64,000 bases of DNA from NCBI GenBank assembly GCA_029255685.2, contig CM055318.2, forward strand, positions 28,136,001 to 28,200,000, written 5' to 3'. The notes beneath the pieces are model-generated. The model made no database searches, was not told the origin of the DNA, and saw only the letters and a list, made by a program, of their open reading frames with translations. The position numbers and the translations under genes are program-made. The first letter of the stretch is position 1. Each line of letters opens with the position of its first letter. Source of the stretch: Silene conica. Lineage: Eukaryota; Streptophyta; Magnoliopsida; Caryophyllales; Caryophyllaceae. Positions 31,721 to 43,331 of the stretch are shown piece after piece.

Positions 31721-34517
31721 GGTACAGCTTATGCATCTGTTTCGTCAAAGGTCACTGCTGGGAGGTCCTATCGTGCTATTCTGCAGGATGACTCTGGCTT
31801 GTCTCCTTAGCTGCTGTCACACGTCTTTTGGCTGCAGAGTAGGTGAGCCCACACAGCACTGATCCTCCAGTGATCACATTGACAATTCTATTGCAATGAG
31901 GAGCTGGTGAAGGCTGCACCTGGCTGGCTGCATTGACTCTGGTGGACTTCTCTGGGAGCAGATGATCCAGGTTGCCTCGGTCATACTGGAATCGGACCTC
32001 CTTCCTGAGGGTATAGCATTCATCTGTAGTATGACCTATGTCATCATGAAATTCACATCTTTTGCTAGCATCACGGCGGTCGTTGGGTCGCTCCTCTTTC
32101 TTCTTTGGCCATCTGACTCCCTTGAGTTCTTTCAAGGCCTTCAGCAAGCCGGCCATCCCGGTGGTAAAGCCATACTCGCTGACCTTCGGAGGTGGATCAG
32201 CATCGTTTTTACCACTGGTGCTCTCGGATACTTTGCTTACTGGCTTGCTGTAGGGCTTTGATCTTTCGCTCCTTTTTTCTAATGGCGCTTTCCTAGACAC
32301 AGGTTCTGTGTCATAGGTACTTCTTCTGGAGGCAGCGTCTTCTTCCAGCCTCAAGGCTGCGACTGCTTGAGCCTGTACATCAGCAAAGGCAATGCACGGA
32401 TGCATTGTCAACTGCTTATACAGGTCTGAATCGTGATGCAACCCTCTGCGGAAGGCTTCGATGGCAGTAGGTACATCACAATGTGGAATTGCAACTTTCT
32501 CTTTTTTGAATCTGGTGAGGTAATCTCGAGTTGTTTCCTCGAATCCTTGAACAATTCTTTATAGATCACTGGTCTGCTTTTCTGGTTTTATGCTTCTAGC
32601 AAACTGCTGATTAAAGGAATTAACCAGATCTGCAAAGGAGGAGATGCTGCGATTGGGTAATCCCACGAACCAGTGCAGGGCTGCTCCGGACAGGGTTGAT
32701 CCAAATCCCTTGCACATGCAGGTAGAGATGGCAATGGGTAGGATCTGGACAGGATCCTATAGGATCCAGATCCAGATCCATTTTAAAATGGTATATCCAG
32801 ATCCTACCCTTATCCTCAGGGTCCAAAATTTGTAGATCCATATCCGCATCCTAAGGATCTGGATAAAATCCAGATCCGTCAATCTTCAACGATACATTCA
32901 AATGAAACCGCACCAAGTCACTATTATACACTATTTCACGTTTACTTGTCAATTAGAGACGATGTTTTTGTCGAATTACCCTCTATTAACTTCAAAAGAG
33001 TGTACAAAGTATTAAAAAGTCTTATAACAACTTACAAATAAGGTTTACAAACCACAAAATAATTATAATTCCAACAATTCATAATAAAACAAATTGTCCA
33101 AACAAAATAAACACTAATACTTCATTGCTTGTTTCCATGATCTACCTCTGAAGGGTCGAATCTATCCAAAAATTACCCTTATTAAACTTAAAAGAGGGTC
33201 CAAGGGTAGGATCTGGATCTTAGTGGTGGGATCCAGATCCGACCCTCGTACTCGTATAAGGATATGGGTCCGATCAAGATCCTAAGGATCTAAAATAATG
33301 AGATCCATATCCTACCCATGGGTATAGGGTCTGGTGGATCTGGGTAGGATCCGGGATCCATTGCCATCTCTACATGCAGGCCTCCTTAAGTGCTCCGGTT
33401 GCGGTCACCACCATCATTTTCTGCTTATATTGATTGATGTGGTCCAGGGGGTCGGCCGTACCATCGTATAGTGTCATGGTTGGTGGCACTAACCCCTTGG
33501 GCACATTGATCAGGGCAATATTGTCAATGAAGGGCGAATCTGCATAACTGTCCTGGGAAGCTTTCTCCATGGGCCTTGGCATACCAGGTATCTTGGTGAT
33601 CATGTCTTTCAGCTCCTGGTAGCGCTGGTCTGAGAGACTGCCTGCTCCAGGGAATTGATTGACTGGCAGAGGGAAGAAGCCTGGAGGGGCTCTTCCCCAA
33701 GGACCCAAGGTCGGGTTGACAGGCGGAGGGAAGAAGCCTGGAGGGGCTCCTCCCCAAGGGCCTGCGGCTGGCTGATTAGCTGCTACGGATGGATTGAAAC
33801 CTGGTCTTGGATGCCAACCTGCTGCTGACTGCACCGGTGCTCCTCCTGCCCATCCCCCAGCGTTGGACTGGCTCGTTGGTTCTGGCCTTATGGGGACCTG
33901 TGGCGTCCAACCAAGTGTAGGTTGTGGAGGTGTACCTGAAAAACTCAATGGATTAGTCCCAGGGGGGAAACAAGGTGTAAGATTACCTGCAGGCTGAGCT
34001 GGGCTTGACTGCGATGTTCTGAACACAGATGAGTCCAGATCTAGTATCTCTGGGCCGCTGCTCGTGGTGACAACACCTAGATTCAGCCTAGTGACGATCT
34101 CCTGGGGAATTGACCGGTTCAGCCCTCCTCTCCCGAAGGGATTGAAGGTCTGTCCTGGCCCTGGCTATAACATTCTTAACGGCTGCTCTGGACGTGCGAT
34201 TGCGGCGATCTGCTCTCTCAGGTTCAGATTGTCCTTCTTCAGGCCCTCTATGGCTTCCTACAGAGCACTAATTCCCTGGACCACCATCTGCATCGGATCT
34301 GGATTGGGGGCCTACGGCTGCTGGCGTACTCCAGGTATCTGGGCTTCTCCACTCCTGCTGGGGCTGCTCTCTCTGCTCTGCCTTGGGGAAGCAGACACAG
34401 GGGGTGACTTACGGCGGAGGGTGGTCCTGTGAGACCAAAGGACACAGTAGGGTTGGTCCCACTGGACTGGGCTGGCATGCTCTGGGAACTGGAAGAATTA
34501 GCTTTGGTCCCAGACAT
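31721..34517 (-). pseudogene. Tat-like element 1 gag region (fossil, interrupted by a hAT MITE)
   Basis: The N-terminus near 34517 (MSGTKANSSSSQSMP) leads to a long Pro/Gly-rich segment (33500-34030) and DNIALINVPKGLVPPTMTLYDG. Right of the MITE come a gag core and GLHHDSDLYKQLTMHPC; the C-terminal part with CEFHDDIGHTTDECYTLR lies near 32030-32080. Tat-2 (58577-59902) carries the uninterrupted equivalent of the MITE site. Confidence 0.85.
32723..33372. mobile_element. hAT MITE copy 1 (TAGAGATGGCAATGG ends)
   Basis: A 650-bp element with TAGAGATGGCAATGG inverted ends and a perfect 8-bp duplication CATGCAGG (32715-32722, 33373-33380). The subterminal parts are dense in GGATCCAGATCC/GGATCTGG motifs. 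Close to the copy at 61298. Confidence 0.92.
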
Positions 34518-34566
34518 GTTCGTTGTGATGAGATAACGGTTTTAGATATTGGAATGCGCACTATGC

Positions 34567-34585
34567 CCCACGGTGGGCGCCAAAT
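34567..34585 (-). other. Primer-binding site of Tat-like element 1
   Basis: Reverse strand reads TTGGCGCCCACCGTGGGGC beside the LTR. The second Tat-like element has the same motif at 59945-59962. Confidence 0.75.
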
Positions 34586-35089
34586 TGTTTTGGTAAAATT
34601 TCTACCGAGTTGAATTACTGTGATGTAGGTCAAAGTGCCAACCAATATGAAGATTTACGTAGAAAACGAATATAAGAACGAAAGAAATAAAATAACGACA
34701 CAAGAGGTTTTGGTGACGCGGAAAAACCCAATGAGGGAAACAACCGCGGGGGAACGGAATCCCACCAAGATTTTTACTATGATCAAGGATATTCACTGTT
34801 TATGATGGAGTACAAGTGTTTGCGTAAGTAGTAAAGTTTACAACGTATGCATGAATGAATGAGTAATGCCCTAGTTTTTCCTTTTATAGTTCTGGAGTCC
34901 TAGCCAACTGATTCTGCTCTGGTCCTGGGATTTAGGAGTGAATATAGGAGGATATTCCTTTAGGGTTTGACCCGTTCTCCTGCTCCAACGTCTTTCTTTT
35001 TGATTCACATGACCTGCGCTGGTGATGGGCTTCTGATGTTTTATCTTTCTTTTGGGCCCAGTATTGATAACGTAATTTTGGGCTAAACA
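34586..35089 (-). repeat. Right (element 5') LTR of Tat-like element 1
   Basis: 504 bases from TGTTTTGG to GCTAAACA, adjoining the CATGG duplication. Confidence 0.9.
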
Positions 35090-36160
35090 CATGGCATGCA
35101 AAACAACGAGCTATGGCGGACTTTATGGTGATTGGGAGAAGTCATATGAATACCTTCCTCGTTATTTTGAAGCTTTGAACGATGCAAATCCGGGAACCGT
35201 TGTTGTATTTGCATTGGTAATAGACCGACTCCATATCCAAATGTGGAGCAATTTGATAGGGTTTTTTGAAAATTTGGTTCTTCTATTAGGGGGTTTAAAC
35301 ATTATGGGTCACTTATTACAATTGATGGAACTCATTTGTATGGGAAATATAAAGGGGTTCTTTTAATTGCTATTGGGGTTGATGTCAATGATCAAACTTT
35401 TCCATAAGCTTTTGCAATTGTTGACTGTGAAAGTATAGGCATGACAATGGTTTTCGGGATGCATTAGACATTATGTGACACAAAGAGAGGGTCTTTATGT
35501 TATCTCTGATCAACATGTTGGTATTTTACGGGCTATGAATGATGTTGATAGTGGTTGTATGGAACCACATACATATAATAGGTTTTGCACAAGAGATCAT
35601 GCATTTAACATAAACACCAAATTCAAAAGCAATGAATTGAAGCTAGCTTTTCTTTCAACCGCAAGTGCAAAACAACTCAGGAGATTTAAGAGAGGAATGG
35701 AGAAAATGGGGGACATGAACCTTAGTGCTAGAGCTTTACTTGAAACCATTTCTGCAAGCAAATGGTCTTTATGTCATGATGGTGGTCTTAGATATGGTGT
35801 TAGAACTACCAATAATTCTGAATGTTACAACAGTGTATTGAAACATGTTCGGTTTTTGCCGATAACTGCTCTTGTAAAAGAAACCTTCTTCCGACTCAAT
35901 ACTTATTTTGTTTAGAGGCGTGATAATGATAGATTAAAGGATGCTACTAGGCCACATATGGTGAGAGAAAGTTCAATAAAAGCTTGTCAAAAATGTTGAT
36001 TTATCCGTACATCATGAGGTCACTGTTTTTGATCATCAAGAAGGTATTTTTGAAGTTGTCACTGACCGTGGTAATATATTAACAAATTAGGGGAATCATT
36101 CACAAAAGGTCGTCATTTCTCACAGGACATGCACATGTAATAAGTGGCAAACATATCATT
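35090..36160 (+). pseudogene. MULE transposase, central DDE part
   Basis: Continues the gene cut at 28188. Residues include YGDWEKSYEYLPRYFEAL and NPGTVV, then the catalytic-core start IDGTHLYGKYKGVLLIAIGVD (near 35320-35380) and the second motif VISDQHVGILRAM near 35500. After 35475 the frame stays open to 35915 (KFKSNELKLAFLSTAS, then WSLCHDGGLRYGVRTTNNSE, the usual end of the MULE domain). Several frame changes and stops (for example TAA near 35404 and TAG near 35913) make it non-functional. It ends with RTCTCNKWQTYH, the first half of the SWIM zinc finger, cut there by the LINE. Confidence 0.85.
36147..36160. repeat. 14-bp target site duplication of the L1 LINE
   Basis: GCAAACATATCATT here and at 40564-40577. 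A duplication of this length is typical of L1 target-primed integration. Confidence 0.9.
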
Positions 36161-36493
36161 TTTTTTGGTAAAGGTAAGTATATATATGTATCAAAAACGT
36201 TAAGTACAAACGTAAATAAGCCAAGGACCTAATGAAGGTCTTGTCTTTATTACTTAGGGATGAGGTAATTCTGCTTCTAAAGAAACTATTAAGCTCTGTC
36301 TTAATGCTAGATATTACAAATTGAGGTCTCAACAGCACTTGGTCATGTCGAACAATATTCCTCTCCTTCTAGATGTGATAGATAACTACATTAATGGCTC
36401 CATTTCTGATGGCTCTTTGAAGTTTAGTCCCTCTGATACGCCTTCTCCAATTCATGTCCAGATTCATAGCTGGTCTGATCCCACACCATTGTG

Positions 36494-36688
36494 CTACTCC
36501 CTGCAAAATCTCCTACTATACTGGCACTGGCAGAATATATGCTCAATCGTTTCTGCCTGTGTTGCACAAATACAACAATCATCTTCATTAATGTAACCAA
36601 TCTCTTTCAATTTTGATTTGGTATTAAAAGCTTTTGCTGATGTAACCAAGCAATGATACTGTGTTTGGGGAGTACCCATCAATTTCAA
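36494..36688 (-). pseudogene. L1 zf-RVT C-terminal zinc-binding region
   Basis: Shows CCICATQAETIEHIFCQC, the Cys/His pattern of the zf-RVT domain found after plant L1 RTs. Separated from the RT by a frame change near 36700-36800. Confidence 0.75.
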
Positions 36689-36807
36689 ACTTGATTAAGC
36701 CATGGGACTTCAATTTGCTTCCTCCTCAGACATTTATAAGTCTGAGTTGTGTTATACGAAGTACCCTGATGTAGCAAACCAGGTGAATTAACATTATCTT
36801 TAAGCTT

Positions 36808-38513
36808 TTATTTGACTCTGCAAATTTTTTTCCAGCACCAACTACTGTCATGAATGGGTTGATATTCATCCCATGTCTCATTCTTCAAGTAATCGTGATG
36901 AATCCATTGGACCCATAGCTTATTTGGTCTATTGCTAACCCACAATGCTAACTTTCCAATGGTTGCAGTATTCCATATAGCTGGTTGTTTTAGATTCAAA
37001 CCTCCCTCCTTAAAAGGAAGACATATTTTTTCCCATGCTACCAGAGGTACTCTAGTGAATTTTGTATTCCCATCCCATAGAAAATTTCTGCAGATTGCTT
37101 CTATTCTCTTCATAACCATACTAGGGAGAATGAATATAGTTGCCCAATAATTATGTAGGTTGGCTAGAATAGCTCTTACTAGCACTAATCTACCTGCATA
37201 AGACAGCTTCCTTGCTCCCAATCTTCTTATTCTATCAACTATTTTCTCAATCAGAGGGTGACAATCTTTGAGGTTCAATTGAGTAGGTTTAATAGGTACC
37301 CCCAAGTACTTGAAAGGTAAACTACCTTCCTTGTAACCAGAGACCTGAATAATGTCTGCTTTAAGTTGATGTTGCACCCCAATGAAATATACATTGGATT
37401 TGCCAGGGCTCAATTGAAGTCCATATGACTTAGAGAAAGTAGCAAATGTTCTAAGAAGGATCACGATGGATTTAACATCTCCTTTGCTAAACATCAGTAG
37501 GTCATCTGTAAACATGAGACAGGATAACTTCATTGGCTTACAGAGAGGGTGGAATTTAAAATCCATAGTAGTTGTTGTGAATTGAACTAGCTTGGTAAGA
37601 TATTCCATGCAAATTATGAACAAGAGAGGAGAGAGTGGATCACCTTGTCTTATCCCTCTTTTTCCTTTAAAAAAACCAAAGTTATTACCATTGAGGCTAA
37701 GTGAATAGGATGCAGAAGTTACACATTGCATCAGCAGTTGGATGAAATGAGCAGGCAATTTCAGAGCATTAAGCATTTGATGAAGGAATTCTCATTCAAT
37801 GGTGTCATAGGCTTTCTGCATTCAAGTTTGAACATACATCTGGGGGAGCTGGCTTTTCTATTGTACAGTCTGATCAGGTCCTGATATATCAGGATATTCT
37901 CAATAATGCTTCTGCCCTTAATGAAGCCTCCTTGCACAGGAGAAATGATATTAGGTAAAATCAAACTGAGTATGTTGCACAAGATCTTAGATATGGCTTT
38001 GTACACTACATTGCAGCAAGCAATGGGCCTGAATTGGGTGACGGAAGAGGGTCTAACAATCTTTGGGATGAGGGTCACAGTGGTTGCATTAACCTGCTTC
38101 AAGAGTTGTCCAGAGACAAAAAAATCCTCAATAGCAGCACAAGTATCCTCTCCAACTATATCCCATGAATCTTTGAAGAACTTACTCGTATACCCATCCG
38201 GCATAGGAGCCTTATCATTTGGTATACTGAAAATTGTGCTCTTGATTTCCTCTCTGGTGACTGGTTGCATTAAGATTATAGAATGTGCTTCAGTGCAGCA
38301 GACTCCATACTTCATGACATTCTGATTAATCTTTGTGGTAGTAGAGTTGGATCCTAGTAGCTTAGTGTAGTATTCCAGAAAACTAGCTTGGATACTGTCA
38401 ATATCAGAATGTACTCTACCCTGCTGACCAGTGATCTGTTGAATGCTATTCTGCACCCTTCTTTGTTTTAGAACCCCGTGAAAGTAAGCAGTGGTACTAT
38501 CTCCTTTCTCCAC
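36808..38513 (-). pseudogene. L1 reverse transcriptase (two overlapping frames)
   Basis: The upstream frame (38513-37761) starts EKGDSTTAYFHGVLKQRR and has NDKAPMPDGYTSKFFKDSW, TLIPKI, FRPIACCNVVYK and GGFIKGRSI. The downstream frame (37776-36808) has GIRQGDPLSPLLF, the catalytic FTDDLLMFSKG (FTDD, a common plant L1 form), PFKYLGVPI and LSYAGRLVLV. They meet near 37770 through a frame change. Role: copies the LINE RNA at nicked target DNA. Confidence 0.88.
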
Positions 38514-38799
38514 CCATTGTGTTTTAGATTTTTGTTGTAAGAAAGCATGACAAGATGTTTGTAGCTGCTGATATTTTTGGTGAGCCTCGAATTCCTGGTG
38601 CTGCAGGTTCTTATCAGTAGGTAGCAGACTGATGGATTCCTGCAGTTGCTTTAAGTGCAGTCTAGCAATATCAGTAGTCCTCTCAATGTCAGAAAATTGT
38701 TCTTTATTTAACTCCTTAAGGGGCTTCTTAGATTCTGCAAATGTTTAACCAAGCTAAACATTTTGGTTCTATGAATCCCAGTCTGCCATTGTGTTTGAA

Positions 38800-39496
38800 T
38801 CACATTTTCAAATTATAGGCTACTGTCCACATATTAAAGTACTTGAAGTTCCTTTTATGTTGGCCAGTAGCTATTCCAGCAGATATAATACAGGGATTGT
38901 GATCAAACAACCCTTCTGGCATGAAATTGGCTTTGTACTGAGAATGATTTTGTAGCCACTTTTCATTAACCAGACATCTATCTATTCTACTATACACTCT
39001 GGCATCAGGATGTTATTTATTGGTCCAGGTGTAAAATGCACCCACAGCTAGACTGTCTATAAGATCACACTTAGCCAAACAATCTTGAAAAGGAGCAGCC
39101 TCTATAGTATCAAAACTACCTCCTAATCTTTCTTCAGCATTCAGAACACAGTTGAACTGCATTCAGGGTATCAGCAGTGTGACTCAGATCATCCCAAAGA
39201 GTCTCACGTTCTTGGACCTTGTTGAATCCATACACAAATGTAGCATAGAATCTCTCATTGTTCTCCAGACTTGTGACCTCAAAATGTGTAAGTTGTGTAG
39301 TATAAAGCAATGGCAGAATAGTGCATTTGTTAGGATCCCACAACACCCATACTCTACCCCCACTATGCAGGTGAGAATTAGTAGTAATGCTCCATTTAGA
39401 AAAACTAGTCTCATACACTTTTGCTACCTTTTTATTACTAATTTTAGTTTCCATCAGCCCAAAAACTAGTCTCTCCAGCCTCACTGACAGTAGCAA
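38800..39496 (-). pseudogene. L1 AP-type endonuclease region
   Basis: Fragments include RLVFGLMETKISNKK (the ExK-type start), GGRVWVLWDP and, further on, YSRIDRCLVNEKW and FDHNPCIIS, the usual C-terminal SDH-like segment (here FDHNP). Interrupted by stops between 39134 and 38997. Confidence 0.8.
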
Positions 39497-39599
39497 TTTT
39501 TGGCATTGCTCCTTGTGACAGTGCTGGTGCTGGTTTAGTACTCTTAGGTATCCATAATTTTTTGTGCTGCTTTGATAGGCTGTTGGACAGTCTGTTGGA

Positions 39600-40480
39600 T
39601 TCTTTTCCCTGCTTTACATTCTTTCCTTCCATGTCCCAACTTGTGGCAACATCCACATCTGACAGGCTTCCATTCAAACTCAAGTTTGATGGTGATTTTG
39701 TTTCCTATTTCATCCAGGAACTAGATACACTGTGGTAAAGCTTGGCCTATATTAAGTTCCAGTAGAACTCTGGCATAATCCAGTCTGGTTTTCTACGTGG
39801 TGAATTCATCTCCTTTAATGAATGGTCCTACCACACTTGCAATTTTACTCAAACTTTTTCCCCAAAATTTCATTGGCAAATTATTCAATCTCACCCACAC
39901 AGGCACTTTGGTTACTTCTTCTTTTTCCATTAGAATGTTTGCTTGCAACTATTTGACGATTAAGGGTTTATTATCAAACAGAAAGTATCCACTATTCAGA
40001 ACTTTTATCTGATCTTCTTTATTAGCAAATCGCACAATGAATATGCCATTAGACAGGAACGAAATCTTGTCTATTTTGTATTTCTGCTAGATTCTGTGCA
40101 AAAATCCTTCCATGACTTCCCATGGAGGATTGGCTCCCACCACAAAACCATGCACTGCGGATTCCAAATACTGCATTTCATTCCGCACATCTTCAATTTC
40201 CAGTTTCAGTATCGGCTTCTCATCTGTTATTGGAATATGTTTTCCATTCTACACCATATGTCATGGGCCCTCATTCTCCTGTTGTTCATCATTCACATCT
40301 TCAACAAACCCCTCATCATCCGATCCAAGATCAAATGGTGCCACACCAATAAGTTCCTGCATCGATTTTTCCTATTGTGGTTTGTCTCTGTTCTATTCAT
40401 TCACAGCCACACTAGCAGTCTCAGATTCTGTTTCATGTTGTTGTTTTTTATTCTTTGATTTCCTCCGTGTGATTAGGCGC
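39600..40480 (-). pseudogene. L1 ORF1 (DUF4283/zinc-knuckle type) remnant
   Basis: The minus strand near 39615-39690 encodes EFEWKPVRCGCCHKLGHGRK, a C-x2-C-x4-H-x4-C knuckle like those of plant L1 ORF1. A short basic N-terminal frame (RRKSKNKKQQHETESE) lies near 40430-40480. Several stops between. Confidence 0.7.
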
Positions 40481-40563
40481 ATTGGAGGAGAGTAAGGCGA
40501 CGAAGATCTAGCCTTGGATGCCAAGATGTCGCCTGCAAATCGCCTCCAAGGAGCTCTCTCACT

Positions 40564-40923
40564 GCAAACATATCATTACCCATGTTCACATGTGATGGCG
40601 GTATGTCGAGCTAATAGTATAAGTAGTGACCAATATGTCGACAATGTTTACTCTTATGGTGAGTTATATGGGTCATATCGTGCTAGTTCCACCCGGTTCC
40701 GGATGAGGCTAATTGGATGCCATGGAAAGGAACAAAACTACTGCCTAACATTAACTTGAAGAGAGGTGGAGGGAGACCTAAGGCATCTAGGATTCATAAT
40801 GAAATGGATTCACGTTCCACGGTTACATGTAGCATGTGTGGTGTTGAGGGTCATAACAAGCAGGGTTGTCCATCAAAAGCAACTTCTTCAAGTGTTTCGT
40901 ATTTGAACTTTGCAACAATATGA
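40564..40923 (+). pseudogene. MULE transposase, C-terminal SWIM and zinc-knuckle part
   Basis: Starts with the duplicated target (QTYH) and continues YPCSHVMAVCR, the second half of the SWIM finger. The tail carries GGGRPKASRI and the zinc knuckle CSMCGVEGHNKQGCPSK (C-x2-C-x4-H-x4-C), typical of plant MuDR transposases. A frame change near 40730 separates the SWIM from the knuckle. Stop at 40921. Confidence 0.82.
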
Positions 40924-41134
40924 TGAATTTTCCCTAGTGTTCGGTTTTAGATTCTTTTATTGTCTTATGTATTTTCCCTATTATTCGGTTTTAGTTTCAA
41001 TAGTTTACTTATGTATTTTTCCTTTGAACAAAGTACGATGGAACCACTTCAAGAGGGCGAAAGAAGGGAAAGAGTCAACGTCAAGAGTAGTGCATTGTAG
41101 TTTTTAAAATTTAAAACATTTGGCTAATGTTGTA
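40924..41134. other. 3' flank of the MULE gene
   Basis: AT-rich; a TTCGGTTTTAG motif is repeated near 40941 and 40985. No terminal inverted repeat of the MULE was identified, so the element ends are unknown. Confidence 0.4.
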
Positions 41135-41139
41135 TAACT

Positions 41140-41687
41140 TGTTTTGGTAAAATTCTACCGGTTTACGTTATTGTAGTGTGGGTTAAAGTGACAACCAATA
41201 TGTAAGGCGTACGAGAAATAAAAGAATAAAAGAAATTAACATAATGGATTTTGGTGACGTGGAAAAACCCTAATGTGGGAAACAACCGCGGGGGAACGGA
41301 ATCCCGACAAGCTTTCACTAAAATCGAGGTCATCAGTGTTTGATCAGAGTACAAATGATAGTATGCGTGAATAGAAATTAATAAAGAAAAACCAATGTCC
41401 TCTTGAGTTGCCTTTGGTCTTGCTTTTATAACTGCAGAGTCCTTAGTCCACCTGTTGCCCTAGTCCTCCTCCTGGAATATACGGGAGACGTTGAGTAGGG
41501 TTAGGAAGCTGAACTCCCAGCCTGACTTGACCTAACGGCACTGTTTCTCACCCTATGGGCTGACTTCTCCATTGGGCCCATAGTTTAAGTGAGGGTCGCT
41601 GGTGCTCTTCTCGCGTTACTTATGGTCATTGTGGGCTCTCTTGCTTGTGGCCCAATAACTGGTGTGATTGTATTTTTGGGCTTAACA
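41140..41687 (-). repeat. Left (element 3') LTR of Tat-like element 2
   Basis: 548 bases from TGTTTTGG to CTTAACA, matching 59963-60512. Confidence 0.9.
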
Positions 41688-41999
41688 ATTTCCCCCAAAT
41701 TTCAGCGTACCTTGGCTTAATTGGCCTGGAATTTACCTGCTTCTGGCGTTTCCGAGGTTGGTTTGTGGTCTTCCCATGTATGCACTGTGCACGTGGGCCA
41801 GTCCCCACGTCCCCACTTTCCCCAACCACTTCTTAATTACTTGTCTAATCAATCGCCCCCTTTTTAACTTCTCATCTACCTAATTTACTTTCACCTTTCA
41901 ACTTTCAAATTTACTTTCAAATTTACTTTCAAATCTCATCTTCAAATTTTACTCAAATTTCACTCCCTTTTTTCACCATTTTCGAATTTTTCAGTACTT
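41688..41999. other. Element 2 spacer between LTR and antisense ORF
   Basis: Begins ATTTCCCCCAAATTTC, a possible polypurine tract on the minus strand (GGGGGAAAT). CT-rich repeats (TTTACTTTCAAA) precede the extra ORF and may be its leader. Confidence 0.5.
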
Positions 42000-42016
42000 T
42001 TTGTTTTTTCCAAGTC

Positions 42017-43260
42017 ATGTCTGCTCCAACTTCTTCTGCTGCTACTCTCAGTGCTACTCCTGCTGCTGCGGGCTCCTCATCTTCTTCCCCCACGTCTGGG
42101 GGAAGCTCTGATCTCTTCCCTTCTTAGGGATTCTTGTCTGCGAAGCACTTATGCGACTCTTATTTTACCGAGGCTCACCTCCCCCTTATCAAGGTAAGGT
42201 TCGGATTTTCTGACAGGGTGGTGTTCCATCTTCCCCTCCCGAGAGAGAAAGCGGATTTCGAAAGAGAGTGATGGACATGCCTATATGAATACCCTTTTCG
42301 CTTGGATCTGAGGTTCCCGTTTCCAAAGCTAATCGTGGATTTTCTGAAGCTGACCAAGCTTGCAGTTTGCCAGGTTGTTCCCCATGCCTGGCGTATTTTA
42401 TTGAGTATTTGTGCCGTTAACCGTGAGCGCGGTTCCAACATTGAATTAACTGACCTCGGCAATGGTTCTCCCCTCGTTCCTTGGGCCATAGCCAATGTAC
42501 CATCCGTGCTCACGATGGTGAGCCTTATGCAATTGTTTTCTCAACAACTCCGGATGACAGTAAATGGTTTACTCGTTTTATTTTTGTCAAAACTGACACC
42601 CTCCCGAGTTGTCCTGACTACATCTTGTTTTCCTGGCAATCGGTGGAAGGTATGGGTTGTGAATTAGTTTTAGTTCGGGTTTCTTCCTGGCTGCCTTTCT
42701 TGTTACCTCAACGGATGATTGTTTCCTGCAGGGAATGACTTGGTCAAGGTCCCAGTGTCGGAGGACGGCCCTGCTTCCAAGGCCAAGCTCCTTTCTTTGC
42801 CTGCTTCTGATAGGACATTCTCTAAATTGGTCAGGGATTCGGCTGTAGTGACAGTGAAAAAGGAAGGTATGGTTTCTTGCTGCTGATTTTTGTTAGGTGC
42901 ACACTGCTGTTGTTCATGTTTTAATCCTCCCGTAGTTTCTCTTCTTTAGGCAAGCCTAGGGTGAGTGTTGACAGAGTGATGCAGCTGAGGAAGAAAAGGT
43001 TCGCTGCTGAAGGTGTTGGGTCCTCGAAGAGGGAGAATGTGGAGTTTGCTAGGGAGCCTATCTCCGCAGCTGGCTTCAAGTCTGCGCTTATTGAAGTGGA
43101 CGCGAACGAAACAACTCAGGAGACCGCGCCTGGGGATCCTATGGCTTCTGGGTTTGTGGACTCATCCCCTGTTGAGATCCCTACTCCCGGTTTCAAGGTT
43201 TTGTCTGAGCAACTTCCTCAGGCAGCTTTTGGAGTACGTCCTGCTGATGGCCTGATAATC
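42017..43260 (+). pseudogene. Antisense extra ORF of Tat-like element 2 (gypsy-type transposon domain; fossil)
   Basis: Opposite in direction to gag-pol. It opens with an Ala/Ser-rich stretch (MSAPTSSAATLSATPAA) at about 42017. Then comes RLDLRFPFPKLIVDFLKLTK and PHAWRILLSICAV, resembling the putative gypsy-type transposon domain (Pfam PF04195) common in plants. GT...AG boundaries (GGTATGG near 42648 and 42868, TGCAGGG near 42728, TTTAGGC near 42949) suggest it was spliced. Function unknown. Broken. Confidence 0.6.
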
Positions 43261-43331
43261 TTCACCCAAAAGCACACGATCTTCCACAGGGATTTGCTCT
43301 CCCCATTGCAATTCGTCTTTCCTATATCGAA

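Larger units (their letters stand above)
28189..35089 (-). mobile_element. Ty3/gypsy element, Tat-like lineage, inserted in the MULE gene (broken, young)
   Basis: Runs leftward between two LTRs (28189-28665 and 34586-35089) with TSD CATGG. Order on the minus strand: primer site, gag, protease, RT, RNase H, a second RNase H and integrase, which is the gypsy order. An additional RNase H is a known Tat-lineage trait. The LTRs differ by about six substitutions over 475 aligned bases by eye, suggesting insertion within roughly the last million years at usual plant rates. The element is broken in several places and carries a hAT MITE in gag. Confidence 0.9.
36161..40563 (-). mobile_element. L1-type LINE, 4.4 kb, inserted in the MULE SWIM zinc finger
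   Basis: Runs leftward; its short poly(A) tail reads as TTTTTT at 36161-36166 beside the 14-bp duplication. Order: ORF1 with a Cys-His knuckle (about 40480-39600), AP-type endonuclease (about 39500-38800), RT (38513-36808) and a zf-RVT end (36688-36494). That is a standard plant L1. It is near full length but carries several stops and frame changes, so it is inactive. Confidence 0.88.
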
